Positions 52,503 to 61,193 of a stretch of 64,000 nt of DNA are shown here, in pieces. A program made the position numbers and the translations under genes. The notes under the pieces are model-generated. The model was not told where the DNA came from, did no database searches, and saw only the letters and a list, made by a program, of their open reading frames with translations. The stretch is from the NCBI GenBank assembly GCA_943370285.1, contig CALRQJ020000014.1:1-64000 (forward strand), read 5' to 3'. Source of the stretch: CALRQJ02 sp943370285 (GTDB lineage Bacteria; Bacteroidota; Bacteroidia; Chitinophagales; Chitinophagaceae). How positions within the stretch are numbered: position 1 is the stretch's first letter; each line of letters opens with the position of its first letter.

Positions 52503-53435
52503 ATGAATATATTAGAACTGCACAACCTGCAGAAACATTATGCCACCCAAAAAGCGGTGGACGACATTAGCCTCAGCATTAAGCAAGGCAGCATTTTTGG
52601 TTTGCTCGGTCCTAACGGTGCCGGAAAAACAACTTTGCTGCGGATGATTACGGGTATTTTTTATCCCGATAATGGTTCTATCATTCTGGATGGTAAAACT
52701 TTTGATCCGGTAAATGATATTGTGAAGATTGGTTATATGCCCGAGGAAAGAGGCTTGTATAAAAAAATGAAAATTGGTGAACAAGCTTTGTATTTAGCTC
52801 AATTAAAAGGATTGAGTAAAGGCGAAGCCATGGAGAAGATTAAGTTTTGGTTCAAGAAAATGGAAATGGAAACTTGGTGGAACAAGAAAGTTGAAGATTT
52901 GAGTAAGGGGATGAGCCAAAAATTACAGTTTGTCATTACCGTATTACACGAACCAAAGTTGATTATTTTGGATGAACCGTTTAGCGGATTAGATCCGGTA
53001 AACGCCAATTTAATTAAAGATGAAATTTATGGATTGGCACAACGTGGCAGCACCATTATTTTCAGTACCCACAGAATGGAGCAGGTAGAAGAAATTTGCG
53101 ACCATATTATTTTGATGAATTTAGGTAAGAAAATTTTAGACGGAACTGTAGCACAGGTGAAACAAGATTTTAAAGAGAATAAATTCAACATCAGCGTGGC
53201 TAACTTACCTGCACAATTGCAACATCCTTCCTTTAATATAGTGGCAGAAAAAGGGAACTCTCTGACGGTAAAAATTAACGAAGGGTTCAGTAGTAATGAT
53301 GTGTTGATGCACTTCTTGCAACAACAATCAACCATTGTTTCTTTCAATGAAATTTTGCCTTCACTTAACGAGATATTTATTAAACAAGTAGAAGGAACCA
53401 AAGCCGTTTCCCGTGCTTTTCAAAACCAACAATAA
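52503..53435 (+). CDS. ABC transporter ATP-binding protein
   Basis: A 310-residue ATPase of the ABC-2 exporter class. Walker A 'GLLGPNGAGKTTLLR', Walker B 'LIILDEPFSGLDP', H-loop 'STHRMEQ'. The signature motif reads 'LSKGMSQK' rather than LSGGQ, as is common in this NatA-like group. Residues ~215-310 form a DUF4162-type C-terminal extension. It lies 24 bp upstream of its permease. The substrate is unknown; Na+ or drug export is typical of relatives. Confidence 0.94.
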   Translation: MNILELHNLQKHYATQKAVDDISLSIKQGSIFGLLGPNGAGKTTLLRMITGIFYPDNGSIILDGKTFDPVNDIVKIGYMPEERGLYKKMKIGEQALYLAQLKGLSKGEAMEKIKFWFKKMEMETWWNKKVEDLSKGMSQKLQFVITVLHEPKLIILDEPFSGLDPVNANLIKDEIYGLAQRGSTIIFSTHRMEQVEEICDHIILMNLGKKILDGTVAQVKQDFKENKFNISVANLPAQLQHPSFNIVAEKGNSLTVKINEGFSSNDVLMHFLQQQSTIVSFNEILPSLNEIFIKQVEGTKAVSRAFQNQQ

Positions 53436-53459
53436 TTAACTACTTATTAAATTGACGAT

Positions 53460-54779
53460 ATGAACAAGACTTGGCTCATTATAAAACGAGAATACCTTAC
53501 AAGGGTTCGTAACAAAACATTTATTCTGTCCACTTTGCTAACACCCTTGTTGTTTGTGGGTTTGATAGCAGGTGTAACATTTATTTCTGTTAAGAATGTT
53601 GACAATGAAAAAATTGCGGTGATTGATAATACAGGCATTTTCAAAGGAAATTTAGAGAATGGAAAAGCATTAACGTTTGAGTATCCAACCGGTGTTGATA
53701 CTGCTAATTACACCGAGAAAGGTTACGATGCTATTTTGATTACACCTGCTGTTGGTAACTATCAATTGTATTCTAAAAAACAGTTGGGATTAATTGCGTC
53801 TGAACAAATAGAAAGACAACTGAACACGGCAGTAGAAAACAATCTGTTGAAATCAAGGTATAACATCGATAACAAAGATTTAGATTCTATTCGTAACCAA
53901 GCCGATGCTACGAAGTTGGACACTTATGTAAAAGAAAAAAATTCAGAAATAAAGAAAGGTAATAGCGGCATTGCTTATGGTATTGGTTATGTAGCAGCAT
54001 TTCTCATTTATATTACCCTGTTCATTTATGGAACGATGGTAATGCGTGGCGTAATGGAAGAAAAAACCAATCGTATTGCTGAAGTGATGGTTTCTTCTGT
54101 AAAACCATTTCAATTGATGTTGGGTAAAATTATTGGTATTGGTGCGGTAGGACTAACACAATTTATTATGTGGATAGTGTTATTGTTTGGATTAAGTATG
54201 GTTGCCGGTGCATTGGTACCACAAGAAACATTGCAACAAGCTGCCGAAGCAAGCCAGCAAATACCATCGGCTCAAAGCCAAATGGCGCAAAACGGCATGG
54301 CTGAAATGATGAGTAAAGTAAACAATGAATTTAGCGGTGTTAATTGGTACTTAATTATTGGTTGCTTCTTGTTTTACTTCTTATTCGGTTATTTATTTTA
54401 TGCTTCTTTATTTGCAGCTGTAGGAAGTGCTGTAAATGAAGATCCTCAAGATGCTCAAAGTTTATTATTGCCAATTACTATGCCTATCATCATTGCGATT
54501 GTTATTATGATTAATGCGGTAACCAATCCATCGAGCAGTATGGCTACTTGGAGTAGTTTAGTTCCGTTTTTTAGTCCGATTGTAATGATGGCTCGTATTC
54601 CGTTTGGTGTACCGGGTACTGTGCCTTATTGGCAATTGATTTCTAGTATGGGATTATTAGTGGCCGGCTTCTTATTTACTACATGGCTAAGTGCAAAAAT
54701 TTACCGTACGGGTATTTTGATGTATGGCAAAAAAGTAACCTGGAAAGAAATGTGGAAATGGGCTTTTAGAAAAGGATAA
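53460..54779 (+). CDS. ABC-2 family permease (NatB-like)
   Basis: A 439-residue permease with one N-terminal helix (~20-42), a large extracytoplasmic domain (~45-170) and five or six C-terminal helices (~175-420). It contains 'RGVMEEKTNRIAEVMVSSVKPFQLMLGKI', shown here over residues ~198-226, a conserved cytoplasmic loop of ABC2_membrane_3 proteins, and a Gln/Met-rich insertion (~260-285). It pairs with the ATPase 24 bp upstream. Confidence 0.92.
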   Translation: MNKTWLIIKREYLTRVRNKTFILSTLLTPLLFVGLIAGVTFISVKNVDNEKIAVIDNTGIFKGNLENGKALTFEYPTGVDTANYTEKGYDAILITPAVGNYQLYSKKQLGLIASEQIERQLNTAVENNLLKSRYNIDNKDLDSIRNQADATKLDTYVKEKNSEIKKGNSGIAYGIGYVAAFLIYITLFIYGTMVMRGVMEEKTNRIAEVMVSSVKPFQLMLGKIIGIGAVGLTQFIMWIVLLFGLSMVAGALVPQETLQQAAEASQQIPSAQSQMAQNGMAEMMSKVNNEFSGVNWYLIIGCFLFYFLFGYLFYASLFAAVGSAVNEDPQDAQSLLLPITMPIIIAIVIMINAVTNPSSSMATWSSLVPFFSPIVMMARIPFGVPGTVPYWQLISSMGLLVAGFLFTTWLSAKIYRTGILMYGKKVTWKEMWKWAFRKG

Positions 54780-54802
54780 TATTTTCAATATATTCTAGTG
54801 CT

Positions 54803-54828
54803 AAGGGTTTGCGATATCGCAAACCCTT
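54803..54828 (+). terminator. Rho-independent terminator after the ABC permease gene
   Basis: A 26-nt perfect palindrome (13-bp arms, aagggtttgcgat) followed by ttgtttt, 23 nt after the permease stop. Confidence 0.88.
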
Positions 54829-54990
54829 TTGTTTTGTATGCAATCAAGCTTTGCAAAGTTGTTGATATAGCAGGATGATTAACTAAAAAATCAAATATCT
54901 TTTTGCAATACAATTCAAGTTGATTAATCAACAGTGTCAGTTTAAAATTGATGGAATGTATTCAGAAAAATTGCTTTCAAACACATCACT

Positions 54991-55115
54991 AACTCCGTAG
55001 GAGTGACATATTAATCACAACAATCTCAAATCTTCTTAATCTCCTCAGGAGTGACATGATAATAGCATAATTCATACCCGCAATTTCATAAACTCCGTAG
55101 GAGTGACATATTAAT
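54991..55115. repeat. Three-copy intergenic dyad repeat array
   Basis: Copies at 54991-55015, 55039-55063 and 55091-55115. Copies 1 and 3 are identical (aactccgtaggagtgacat plus attaat); copy 2 has ctcctcaggag as its small hairpin and ends gtgacatgataat. Each starts with a CTCC-3 nt-GGAG mini-hairpin, and the units are 48 and 52 bp apart. The spacers differ in sequence. Confidence 0.85.
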
Positions 55116-55144
55116 AGCCAAAGTAACAAATCAATCAACAAAAA

Positions 55145-55164
55145 AAGCCGCAGCGATGCGGCTT
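55145..55164 (-). terminator. Rho-independent terminator of the second ECF sigma gene
   Basis: On the minus strand an 8-bp stem (aagccgca / tgcggctt) with a 4-nt loop is followed by a run of T (seven A on the plus strand at 55140-55146, two of which belong to the stem). It lies 25 nt beyond the stop at 55189. Confidence 0.88.
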
Positions 55165-55188
55165 CTTAACTTTTATGTGGAAGATGAA

Positions 55189-55770
55189 TTACAAAGCAAT
55201 TTGCTTTTCCATCATCATTTTACGCATGTTGATTAAACCATAACGCATACGGCCTAAAGCAGTATTGATGCTGCAATTGGTCATATGAGCAATTTCTTTG
55301 AAGCTCATATCGGCAAAATGGCGCAATACAATTACTTCTCTTTGCTCTTCTGGTAACATATCAAGGATTTTACGAACCCTGTCATGGCTTTGACCGGTCA
55401 TCATAGTCACTTCATGACTGTCTTCGTTTACATTAATCACTTCGAAAATATCACGGTCATCGCTAGTTTTAATAGCAGGAGAACGTTTTACTTTACGGAA
55501 ATGGTCAACACAAAGATTGTGAGCAATACGCATAGCCCAAGGCAAAAATTTACCTTCTTCAGTATAACGATTGCTGCGTAGGGTGTCTATGATTTTAATA
55601 AACACATCCTGAAACAGGTCTTCGGCTAAATACTTGTCTTTTACTAAGAAAAGAATAGAAGAGAAGATTTTGTCTTTGTACTTATTAATAAGTACTTCTA
55701 GGGCTTGTTGGTTACCATCCTGAAAGGCATGGATTAACTGAATGTCTGTGGCTTGGTTAATTGTTTTCAT
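55189..55770 (-). CDS. ECF-type RNA polymerase sigma factor (second copy)
   Basis: A 193-residue sigma factor with region 2 ('AEDLFQDVFIKIIDTL', 'GKFLPWAMRIAHNLCVDHFRK') and region 4 ('LPEEQREVIVLRHFADMSFKEIAHMTNCS', given here over residues ~139-167, then 'INTALGRMRYGLINMRKMM'). It is a close paralogue of the factor at 42619-43197 and is the type strongly conserved in this bacterial group. No anti-sigma gene is adjacent. A near -7 box (TACCTTTA, minus strand, 55913-55920) lies ~145 nt upstream, giving a long leader that contains the 15-bp motif shared with the 43.6-kb locus. Confidence 0.94.
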   Translation of the reverse strand: MKTINQATDIQLIHAFQDGNQQALEVLINKYKDKIFSSILFLVKDKYLAEDLFQDVFIKIIDTLRSNRYTEEGKFLPWAMRIAHNLCVDHFRKVKRSPAIKTSDDRDIFEVINVNEDSHEVTMMTGQSHDRVRKILDMLPEEQREVIVLRHFADMSFKEIAHMTNCSINTALGRMRYGLINMRKMMMEKQIAL

Positions 55771-56200
55771 AAAATTTACGGTTTTAGGTTAAGGATGATG
55801 GATGAAATCTTAGGATATTGGATTATTAAAAGTCGCTTATTTGTTTTCTAACTTATTGTCTTTGTTGAGACGTTTTTTTTATTGTTTTTGTTAATAATTA
55901 TTTTGATAACATAAAGGTAGTATCGACTTTTCATTCTTTCCAAATTTTAGACCAACTATTTTTAAACTTTTTTTTCTGAAACCCTTACTGGTAGCGGCTT
56001 TCACGGGTATTTACTATCCCAAATAGGGAATTTACTATCCCAATGGGACAGGATTTCCCTATTTGGTACAATTTTGAAAAAATTATTTTCGAGAAAGACT
56101 TACGCAGCCGCAGAAAAAATTGTTTGCTCATCCACCGAAATTTCAAAAAACTATTGTTTCGTAAACTTAAGCCGTGTTATTATGTTTATTTTGTTAAATC
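55771..56200. other. Gene-free divergent region between ECF sigma and uvrA
   Basis: This 430-bp region contains the shared motif at 55809-55823, a T-rich tract (55850-55910), a possible -7 box for the sigma gene and the phased dyad array at 56009-56066. A frame at 56043-56273 overlaps the start of uvrA and shows no family features, so I do not annotate it. Confidence 0.7.
56009..56066. promoter_or_regulatory. Phased dyad array upstream of uvrA
   Basis: A 14-bp direct repeat atttactatcccaa occurs at 56009-56022 and 56030-56043 (21-bp step). Each leads into a TCCC-n-GGGA dyad (56017-56029, 56038-56048), and a third, partial one follows at 56056-56066. The outer parts form a 12-bp perfect inverted repeat (ccaaatagggaa at 56019-56030 with 56055-56066). 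Spacing is close to two helical turns, as for cooperative operators. Confidence 0.6.
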
Positions 56201-59092
56201 ATGGCACAGCAAAGCACAATCATCCCAAAGGATAAGAAAATTAACAAACCGTCTACAGCAGATACTATATTAGTAAAGGGGGCAAGGGTTCATAATTTAA
56301 AAAATGTAACGGTAGAATTTCCACGTAATCAATTTATAGTAGTAACCGGCGTTTCAGGTTCGGGCAAATCATCTTTAACTATAGATACCTTATTTGCAGA
56401 AGGCCAACGCAGGTATGCCGAAAGTTTAAGTGCTTATGCCCGACAGTTTATGGCTCGTATGGCCAAGCCAGATGTTGACTATATTAAAGGACTGTGCCCA
56501 GCCATTGCCATCGAACAGAAAGTAATTACCCGAACACCGAGAAGTACGGTTGGTAGCATGACGGAAATTTATGACTACTTACGTTTACTCTTTGCCAGAG
56601 CCGGAAAAACTATTTCTCCTATTAGTGGTAAAGAAGTACAAAAAGATGATGTGGCCGATGTGGTGGCAGCTATTCAAGCATTACCACAAGGAACAAAAGT
56701 TTTTGTACTGGCAAAATTTAAGCAACATGCCAATAGAGCCATTAGAGAAGAGTTAAATATATTGATGCAGAAAGGATTTAGCAGAATCTGTTTGCCAAGT
56801 TCAAACTTGGGTGAGCCACTCCAACAAGAAAGAATTGAAGCGGTGTTAGAAGAATCGGATGCTGCATTGAACAAATTATTTAAAACAACAGCTTCAGCAA
56901 AGCCTAATGCTAAGCAGGGCAGTTATGTATTAATTGATAGAATAGTAACCAAAGATTTCGATCAAGATGATATCCATCGCCTTAGCGATTCTATTGGTAC
57001 TGCTTTTTATGAAGGTGATGGAGAAATGTATCTCGAAACACAACTTCCGGCGGCAGCCGAAACCCAATTGCATCACTTTAGTAATAAGTTTGAAGCAGAT
57101 GGAATAGTGTTTGAAGAACCGGTACCCAATTTATTTTCTTTCAACAATCCCTTTGGGGCTTGCCCAACTTGCGAAGGCTTTAGCCAAGTATTGGGTATTG
57201 ATGCTGACTTAGTTATTCCCGACCGCCGATTAAGCCTTTACGAGGGTGCTGTGGCCCCATGGAAAGGGGAAAAGTTAGGTTGGTGGAAAGAACAGTTTAT
57301 AAAAGGTGCAACCGCCATTAAATTTCCGATTCATAAACCCATAGCCGACTTAACCGATGAACAATACCGTCAACTATGGACAGGTGTTGGAACGGTATAC
57401 GGCATCAACGACTTTTTTAAAGAAGTAGAATCCAACTTATATAAAGTTCAATATAGGGTATTATTAAGTAGATATAGGGGAAGAACTTTATGCCCCGATT
57501 GTAATGGCTACAGATTGCGACAAGAAGCGTTGTATGTAAAAATTGGCGATAAACATATTGGACAACTCTGCGATATGCCGGTGAAAGATTTGAAGTTATG
57601 GTTTGATGCCTTGCAATTATCCGAATACCAGCAACTAGTATCAAAACGAATCTTAATTGAAATCCATCATCGAATTAAAACATTGATTGATGTTGGCTTG
57701 GGCTATTTAACCCTAAACCGTTTAGCCAATAGTTTAAGTGGTGGCGAAAGTCAACGCATTCAGTTAACCAGAAGTTTGGGTAGTAACCTCACCAATTCTT
57801 TATACATTTTAGACGAGCCGTCTATTGGCTTACATTCAAGGGATACCGAAAATTTAATCAGTGTCTTAAAAGAACTGAGAGATTTAGGGAATACGGTAGT
57901 TGTGGTAGAACATGACGAGATGATGATGCGACAAGCCAATCACATTATCGACATGGGGCCATTAGCGTCTCATTTAGGCGGCGAAGTGGTTGCAGTTGGT
58001 AATTATGACCAACTGACTGCGAATCCTGATAGTTTGACCGGAAAATACTTAACCGGGGCTTTGAAAATTGAAGCGCCAAAAACAACTCGAAAGTGGAATA
58101 GAAGTATTACGGTGGAAGGGGCAAGGCAAAATAATTTAAAAAATATTTCGGTAGCGTTTCCGCTGAATACGTTGTGTGTTGTGAGTGGGGTAAGTGGTAG
58201 CGGTAAAACAACCTTGGTGAAACAGATTTTATATCCTGCATTGATGAAGATGAAAGGCGAACCTGCGGATAAAGTAGGCATGCATAAAGCCATAACCGGC
58301 GATGTAGATTATATTTCAAAAGTGGAGTTGATTGATCAAAATCCGATTGGTAAAAGCAGTAGGAGTAATCCGGTGACTTATATTAAAGCTTACGATGAAA
58401 TACGAGATGTGTTTGCCAAACAACCGTTATCGAAGATGAGGGGTTTTCAACCCAAGCATTTTTCTTTTAATGTTGATGGTGGAAGATGCGATGCTTGTAA
58501 AGGCGAAGGCGAACAAGTAGTAGAAATGCAGTTTTTGGCCGATGTGCATTTAACCTGCGAAGTATGTGGTGGCAAACGATTTAAAGAAGAAGTGTTGGAA
58601 GTGACTTTAAATGGTAAAAATATACACGATGTATTAGAAATGAGTGTTGACCAAGCGATTGAATTCTTTACAGCTGCCACCACCGGTGGAGGTTTGGCGG
58701 CTGCGATAAAACCTTTACAAGATGTTGGTTTGGGTTATATCAAGTTGGGCCAGTCATCAGGAACATTATCCGGCGGCGAAGCCCAACGTGTAAAATTAGC
58801 TTCCTTTTTAGGCAAGGGAAAAGGCCACGGACATATATTGTTCATATTTGATGAACCCACTACCGGTTTGCATTTTCATGATATTCAAAAACTGCTCACT
58901 TCTTTCAATGCGTTGATAGAACAAGGTCATTCATTGATTGTCATTGAACACAATACCGATGTATTGAAATGTGCCGATTGGTTGATTGATTTAGGTCCGG
59001 AAGCAGGAGATAATGGCGGTAGTTTGGTATATGCAGGCATTCCCGCCGGTTTGAAAAAGGTAAAAGCAAGTTTTACGGGGAAGTATTTGTAG
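56201..59092 (+). CDS. uvrA: Excinuclease ABC subunit A
   Basis: UvrA recognises bulky DNA lesions and loads UvrB in nucleotide excision repair. The 963-residue protein has two ABC ATPase modules: Walker A 'VVTGVSGSGKSSLTIDTLFA' and 'VVSGVSGSGKTTLVKQ', signatures 'NSLSGGESQRIQLTRSLGS' and 'GTLSGGEAQRVKLASFLG', Walker B 'LYILDEPSIGLHSRD' and 'LFIFDEPTTGLHFHD'. Zinc-binding pairs 'CPTC'/'CPDC' and 'CDAC'/'CEVC' are intact. The length is slightly above the usual ~940. It is monocistronic. Confidence 0.98.
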   Translation: MAQQSTIIPKDKKINKPSTADTILVKGARVHNLKNVTVEFPRNQFIVVTGVSGSGKSSLTIDTLFAEGQRRYAESLSAYARQFMARMAKPDVDYIKGLCPAIAIEQKVITRTPRSTVGSMTEIYDYLRLLFARAGKTISPISGKEVQKDDVADVVAAIQALPQGTKVFVLAKFKQHANRAIREELNILMQKGFSRICLPSSNLGEPLQQERIEAVLEESDAALNKLFKTTASAKPNAKQGSYVLIDRIVTKDFDQDDIHRLSDSIGTAFYEGDGEMYLETQLPAAAETQLHHFSNKFEADGIVFEEPVPNLFSFNNPFGACPTCEGFSQVLGIDADLVIPDRRLSLYEGAVAPWKGEKLGWWKEQFIKGATAIKFPIHKPIADLTDEQYRQLWTGVGTVYGINDFFKEVESNLYKVQYRVLLSRYRGRTLCPDCNGYRLRQEALYVKIGDKHIGQLCDMPVKDLKLWFDALQLSEYQQLVSKRILIEIHHRIKTLIDVGLGYLTLNRLANSLSGGESQRIQLTRSLGSNLTNSLYILDEPSIGLHSRDTENLISVLKELRDLGNTVVVVEHDEMMMRQANHIIDMGPLASHLGGEVVAVGNYDQLTANPDSLTGKYLTGALKIEAPKTTRKWNRSITVEGARQNNLKNISVAFPLNTLCVVSGVSGSGKTTLVKQILYPALMKMKGEPADKVGMHKAITGDVDYISKVELIDQNPIGKSSRSNPVTYIKAYDEIRDVFAKQPLSKMRGFQPKHFSFNVDGGRCDACKGEGEQVVEMQFLADVHLTCEVCGGKRFKEEVLEVTLNGKNIHDVLEMSVDQAIEFFTAATTGGGLAAAIKPLQDVGLGYIKLGQSSGTLSGGEAQRVKLASFLGKGKGHGHILFIFDEPTTGLHFHDIQKLLTSFNALIEQGHSLIVIEHNTDVLKCADWLIDLGPEAGDNGGSLVYAGIPAGLKKVKASFTGKYL

Positions 59093-59175
59093 TGAATAGT
59101 GAATGGTGCCACGAAATCTCAACACGGCGGGAGGGGGTGAATAGTGAGTAGAAAGAGGTGAGTGGTGAATAGTAT
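59093..59175. repeat. Degenerate gtgaatagtga repeats with a G-rich centre
   Basis: Directly after the uvrA stop are several near-repeats of gtgaatagtga / gtgaatggtg / gtgagtggtgaatagt on both sides of a GC-rich segment (cacggcgggaggggg) around 59123-59137. They look like a dispersed intergenic repeat unit rather than a gene. The remaining ~140 bp to the lipoprotein gene holds nothing I recognise. Confidence 0.5.
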
Positions 59176-59313
59176 TGTACATATCAAATCAAGTCAATTG
59201 ATAATAGCCAATCCTTCTTTTCAAGCCTATAACAAAGTTTCTAGTGTATCGAGCTAGCAATATGGATCTGATGCATGCAGTGTGTTGTTAAAGATGAAAA
59301 CAGTTTGCGACAG

Positions 59314-59724
59314 TTAAAATTTGTGTCCCAAACGTTGTATTCGTAGAAATAATCGTTTTACATCATTTTCAAATGCTTGTATTAAATAGCCTCCTGAAAC
59401 TTCTTTGATTAAATAGTTTGTTAATCCATGCGGTCGAATATTACCGTCATACCTTAAAAAGATGGTATCTAATGAGGGCTGGTTTAAGATGATTCCATGA
59501 TAATATTCTTCTTTTTTTACACTGTCCATTTTTGTAATTGTATATAAAAACCTATTATCCTTGGTCAGTGCAAGTTGATAGCTATGAATACTGTCTTCAT
59601 TCCACGCAAAAAGCGATATGTTCTCATAATCGTTTTCAGTTTTACTTGATGAAGATTTATTTGTCTTACAAGATGCAAGTAGAACAATTGTTACTAAGGA
59701 AAATATTAAAAATGTATTAGTCAT
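59314..59724 (-). CDS. Small lipoprotein of unknown function
   Basis: A 136-residue protein with a lipoprotein signal: hydrophobic stretch and lipobox 'LLASC' (Cys19). A short Ser/Lys-rich linker follows and then a beta-rich domain ('SYQLALTKDNRFLYTITKM', 'IILNQPSLDTIFLRYDG', 'GYLIQAFENDVKRLFLRIQR'). I recognise no family. It stands alone with gene-free DNA on both sides and may be a lineage-specific gene. Confidence 0.65.
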   Translation of the reverse strand: MTNTFLIFSLVTIVLLASCKTNKSSSSKTENDYENISLFAWNEDSIHSYQLALTKDNRFLYTITKMDSVKKEEYYHGIILNQPSLDTIFLRYDGNIRPHGLTNYLIKEVSGGYLIQAFENDVKRLFLRIQRLGHKF

Positions 59725-60082
59725 TTTAAATTTTGACTAACGTAAGACAATAGTCTTGATTTTATATGCTTTTAATTGTTAAAAAATTATCTCTTGGTAT
59801 AAGGACTTTATTTGTGTTTTAGAGAAAGGGAAAATGCCCGAAATTAAAAGGCTTTTTATAGGTGAGATAACAACATTAAATCTGCCAATAATTGACAATG
59901 CCAAAGATTAGTTAACATATTTAGTTGGTGTTCTGACAAACAATCGGCTAAAACCTGAAACAGCTAAACCATCTTGAACATCCTAAACCCGATAGTAAAA
60001 GAGGCTCAGCCACCTCTGCGAAAAACTCCTTTACCTCTGCGGTGAAAAAAAAGCAGGTCTGACCGTTTTTCAAAGTCCCCCT
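59725..60082. other. Gene-free region carrying dispersed-repeat remnants
   Basis: About 358 bp without a credible gene. The right end has two direct copies of acctctgcg (60012-60020, 60033-60041; 21-bp step) and a CCCC-TTTA-GGGG dyad with a second 'taggggct' (60068-60101). Both resemble widely scattered non-coding repeats in Bacteroidota genomes, by recollection. The left ~250 bp shows nothing notable. Confidence 0.6.
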
Positions 60083-60565
60083 TTAGGGGTTAGGGGCTCC
60101 CTTTCCCAAATCACTCTCCATACCACCCGGTATCACCCGTTCAAAATTGGTAATTGGATGAGCTTTCCAATCCTTATCATATTTCACAAACCAACTCAAC
60201 CAAAGGCTACGAGATAATCGCATCAACAAAGGTTGTAATGCAATCATGGTAACAGAATTTATACCTAGCCACCAAAAAATACTATTGTCATCTAAAGAAA
60301 TACCAATCAATACCCACCAAGCAATAAATGTAGCTACAGAAAAAGCCACTGTTAAAGCATAGCTAACATAACCGGTACCGTAATAAAAGCCAACTTCAAT
60401 TTCTGTGGGTTGTCCGCATACCGAACAATGGTCATTCATCTTCACATTGTTTTTCAAGTTGGAATAGGCACTTTTATGCGTAAACAAGTTGCCTTGACGG
60501 CAACGAGGACATTTATTCGTAAGTACGCTTAATAAATAGGGAGGTGCCTTCTTTTTATCTGTCAT
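60083..60565 (-). CDS. DUF983 membrane protein with zinc-ribbon
   Basis: A 160-residue protein. It has an N-terminal zinc-ribbon with two CxxC pairs ('NKCPRCRQGNLF' and 'CSVCGQPTEIEVGFYYGTGY'), then two or three membrane helices (~65-90, ~93-118). This is the DUF983 family, often found near cytochrome oxidase genes in other bacteria; no function is assigned. The last residues 'GKGAPNP' and the TAA stop are encoded by a CCCCTAA-type intergenic repeat, so the C-terminus may have been reshaped by repeat insertion. Confidence 0.85.
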   Translation of the reverse strand: MTDKKKAPPYLLSVLTNKCPRCRQGNLFTHKSAYSNLKNNVKMNDHCSVCGQPTEIEVGFYYGTGYVSYALTVAFSVATFIAWWVLIGISLDDNSIFWWLGINSVTMIALQPLLMRLSRSLWLSWFVKYDKDWKAHPITNFERVIPGGMESDLGKGAPNP

Positions 60566-60634
60566 GTATGCAATAAATTAAAGCGGCAAGTTACAAAATG
60601 GGGGAGGTATACAACGGAATTGTTTCAATTATCG

Positions 60635-60934
60635 CTAAGCTTGCTGTTTAATCACTTGTTCTAGTTGTGTTGCAGGAACAACACCTGATTTCCGCCACAA
60701 TACTTTTCCGGCTTTAAATAAAACCAAAGTTGGTACACCTTGTATTTGAAACGAACTTGCCACTGCCGGATTTCTATCTACATCAATTTTAATTATTCTT
60801 ACTTGGTCTCCCATTCTTCCGCTTAACTCTTCCAATATGGGTTTCATCATTTTACAAGGGCCACACCATTCTGCAAAAAAATCAACCAACACCGGTGTTT
60901 CTCCATTGATAATATCGCCAAAAGTTTCTTTCAT
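60635..60934 (-). CDS. trxA: Thioredoxin
   Basis: A 99-residue thioredoxin with active site 'EWCGPCKMMKP' and the cis-Pro loop 'QGVPTLVLFKAG'. It reduces protein disulfides in the cytoplasm; no signal peptide is present. It lies 7 bp after the DUF2892 gene in a three-gene operon with rhodanese, which suggests a role in sulfur transfer or persulfide reduction. Confidence 0.95.
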   Translation of the reverse strand: MKETFGDIINGETPVLVDFFAEWCGPCKMMKPILEELSGRMGDQVRIIKIDVDRNPAVASSFQIQGVPTLVLFKAGKVLWRKSGVVPATQLEQVIKQQA

Positions 60935-60941
60935 AGTATAT

Positions 60942-61190
60942 TTATTTTACTTCTGTAAATTCTATTTCGTCATTATCGGGTAGGGTTGTGGTTTTGTTTG
61001 TACCACAATAGCCATTATAACCACAGCCTGTTTTGGTGTATGCTGCATAGCTGCCTACGGCAATCCAAAACGCACCAAAAATACCCGGAATCCAATCTTG
61101 GTGCTGAATACCAACGCCAATTAGGAACAAGCCAATGACTAGTCTGATGAAAAAAGTCCAATCTATAGATGCAATGATTTTCTTTAACAT
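60942..61190 (-). CDS. DUF2892 (YgaP-like) small membrane protein
   Basis: An 82-residue protein with two membrane helices (~10-30 and ~33-50; 'FIRLVIGLFLIGVGIQ', 'IPGIFGAFWIAVGSYAAY') and a cysteine-containing tail 'TGCGYNGYCGTNK'. It resembles the membrane part of the YgaP rhodanese. Here the rhodanese domain is a separate gene 3 bp upstream, so the two may form a split YgaP-like unit. Confidence 0.85.
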   Translation of the reverse strand: MLKKIIASIDWTFFIRLVIGLFLIGVGIQHQDWIPGIFGAFWIAVGSYAAYTKTGCGYNGYCGTNKTTTLPDNDEIEFTEVK

Positions 61191-61193
61191 AGT

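Larger units (their letters stand above)
54780..55188. other. Gene-free region with terminators and a short repeat array
   Basis: This 409-bp stretch holds the ABC-operon terminator (54803-54828), a 14-bp palindrome gttgattaatcaac (54919-54932), three copies of a ~25-bp dyad repeat (54991-55115) and the terminator of the ECF sigma gene (55145-55164). I see no tRNA or credible reading frame. Confidence 0.75.

Noticed and set aside
54991..55115. CRISPR-like pattern of identical ~25-bp repeats with ~25-bp spacers
   Set aside because: Only three copies, one clearly divergent, spacing uneven (48 and 52 bp), and no cas gene nearby. A dispersed intergenic dyad repeat is the better reading.
56043..56273. 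76-residue frame upstream of and overlapping uvrA
   Set aside because: No recognisable motif, runs through the dyad array, and overlaps uvrA out of frame.
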